Source: Lachnospiraceae bacterium (GTDB lineage: Bacteria; Bacillota; Clostridia; Lachnospirales; Lachnospiraceae). From it: a stretch of 5,726 nucleotides of DNA. Position 1 is the stretch's first letter, and each line of letters starts with the position of its first letter. The position numbers and the translations under genes were made by a program. The notes under the pieces were generated by a model. That model was given only the letters and a program-made list of their open reading frames with translations, searched no databases and was not told where the DNA came from. This document shows positions 5,715 through 5,726 of this stretch, piece after piece. The stretch lies in NCBI GenBank assembly GCA_003519685.1, contig DOWG01000158.1, positions 1-5,726 of the forward strand, given 5' to 3'.

Positions 5715-5726
5715 ATACTCCTTATC

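Larger units (their letters stand above)
5411..5726. other. Spacer upstream of plsX, no recognisable gene
   Basis: From the right edge inward this stretch holds a three-tier hairpin (5654-5714), the palindrome TCCGAATCGGA (5628-5638), one AATCGGAA octamer (5550-5557), the predicted plsX promoter and a TAAGC direct repeat (5478-5493). Two minus-strand frames stay open from the edge for about 40 to 47 codons, but neither resembles ribosomal protein L32 or any protein I recognise, and both run through the hairpin. The upstream gene must therefore end at or beyond the window edge. Confidence 0.65.

Noticed and set aside
5586..5726. Minus-strand frame open from the right edge to a TGA at 5586-5588, with AAGGAG near a TTG at 5714
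   Set aside because: AAGGAG is only three bases from the TTG, the frame runs through the long hairpin, and the translation resembles no protein I recognise. A partial upstream gene cannot be excluded completely.

Overview
The window is a low-GC Firmicutes chromosome segment, most likely from a clostridial, Lachnospiraceae-like bacterium. That assignment rests on the conserved order plsX-acpP-rnc-smc, AT-rich spacers, G-rich ribosome binding sites and the style of the proteins; no ribosomal RNA or other firm taxonomic marker is present. All four recognisable genes lie on the minus strand, so transcription runs from high to low coordinates. The plus strand shows no convincing gene.

Layout in transcription order. 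(1) 5411-5726 is non-coding as far as I can tell. It holds a three-tier hairpin (5654-5714), further inverted repeats and a good sigma-A-type promoter (5504-5532). (2) plsX (4400-5410) makes acyl-phosphate for phospholipid synthesis. (3) A 230-base spacer holds a long inverted repeat (4270-4337) and an AT-rich hairpin. (4) acpP (3936-4169) encodes acyl carrier protein. (5) A long 457-base spacer holds a 15-bp hairpin just after acpP, an intrinsic terminator (about 3707-3744), a second promoter (3623-3651), two copies of a repeated octamer and a perfect 16-bp palindrome. (6) rnc (2759-3478) encodes RNase III. (7) smc (from 2681 to the left edge) encodes the chromosome condensation ATPase and is cut by the window after about 893 codons.

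The two lipid genes work together: PlsX uses acyl-ACP, the loaded form of the acpP product. RNase III and SMC serve RNA processing and chromosome organisation; their linkage to the lipid genes is a familiar conserved neighbourhood rather than a pathway. Here the terminator and internal promoter suggest two units, plsX-acpP and rnc-smc, rather than one simple operon.

The genes are ordinary. The unusual material is in the spacers. The octamer AATCGGAA (or its complement) occurs five times by eye, always between genes, and several large inverted repeats accompany it. These could be a repeat family, regulator sites or structured RNA processed by RNase III. I cannot tell which from sequence alone, and I did not find clear evidence of a wholly new biological system.
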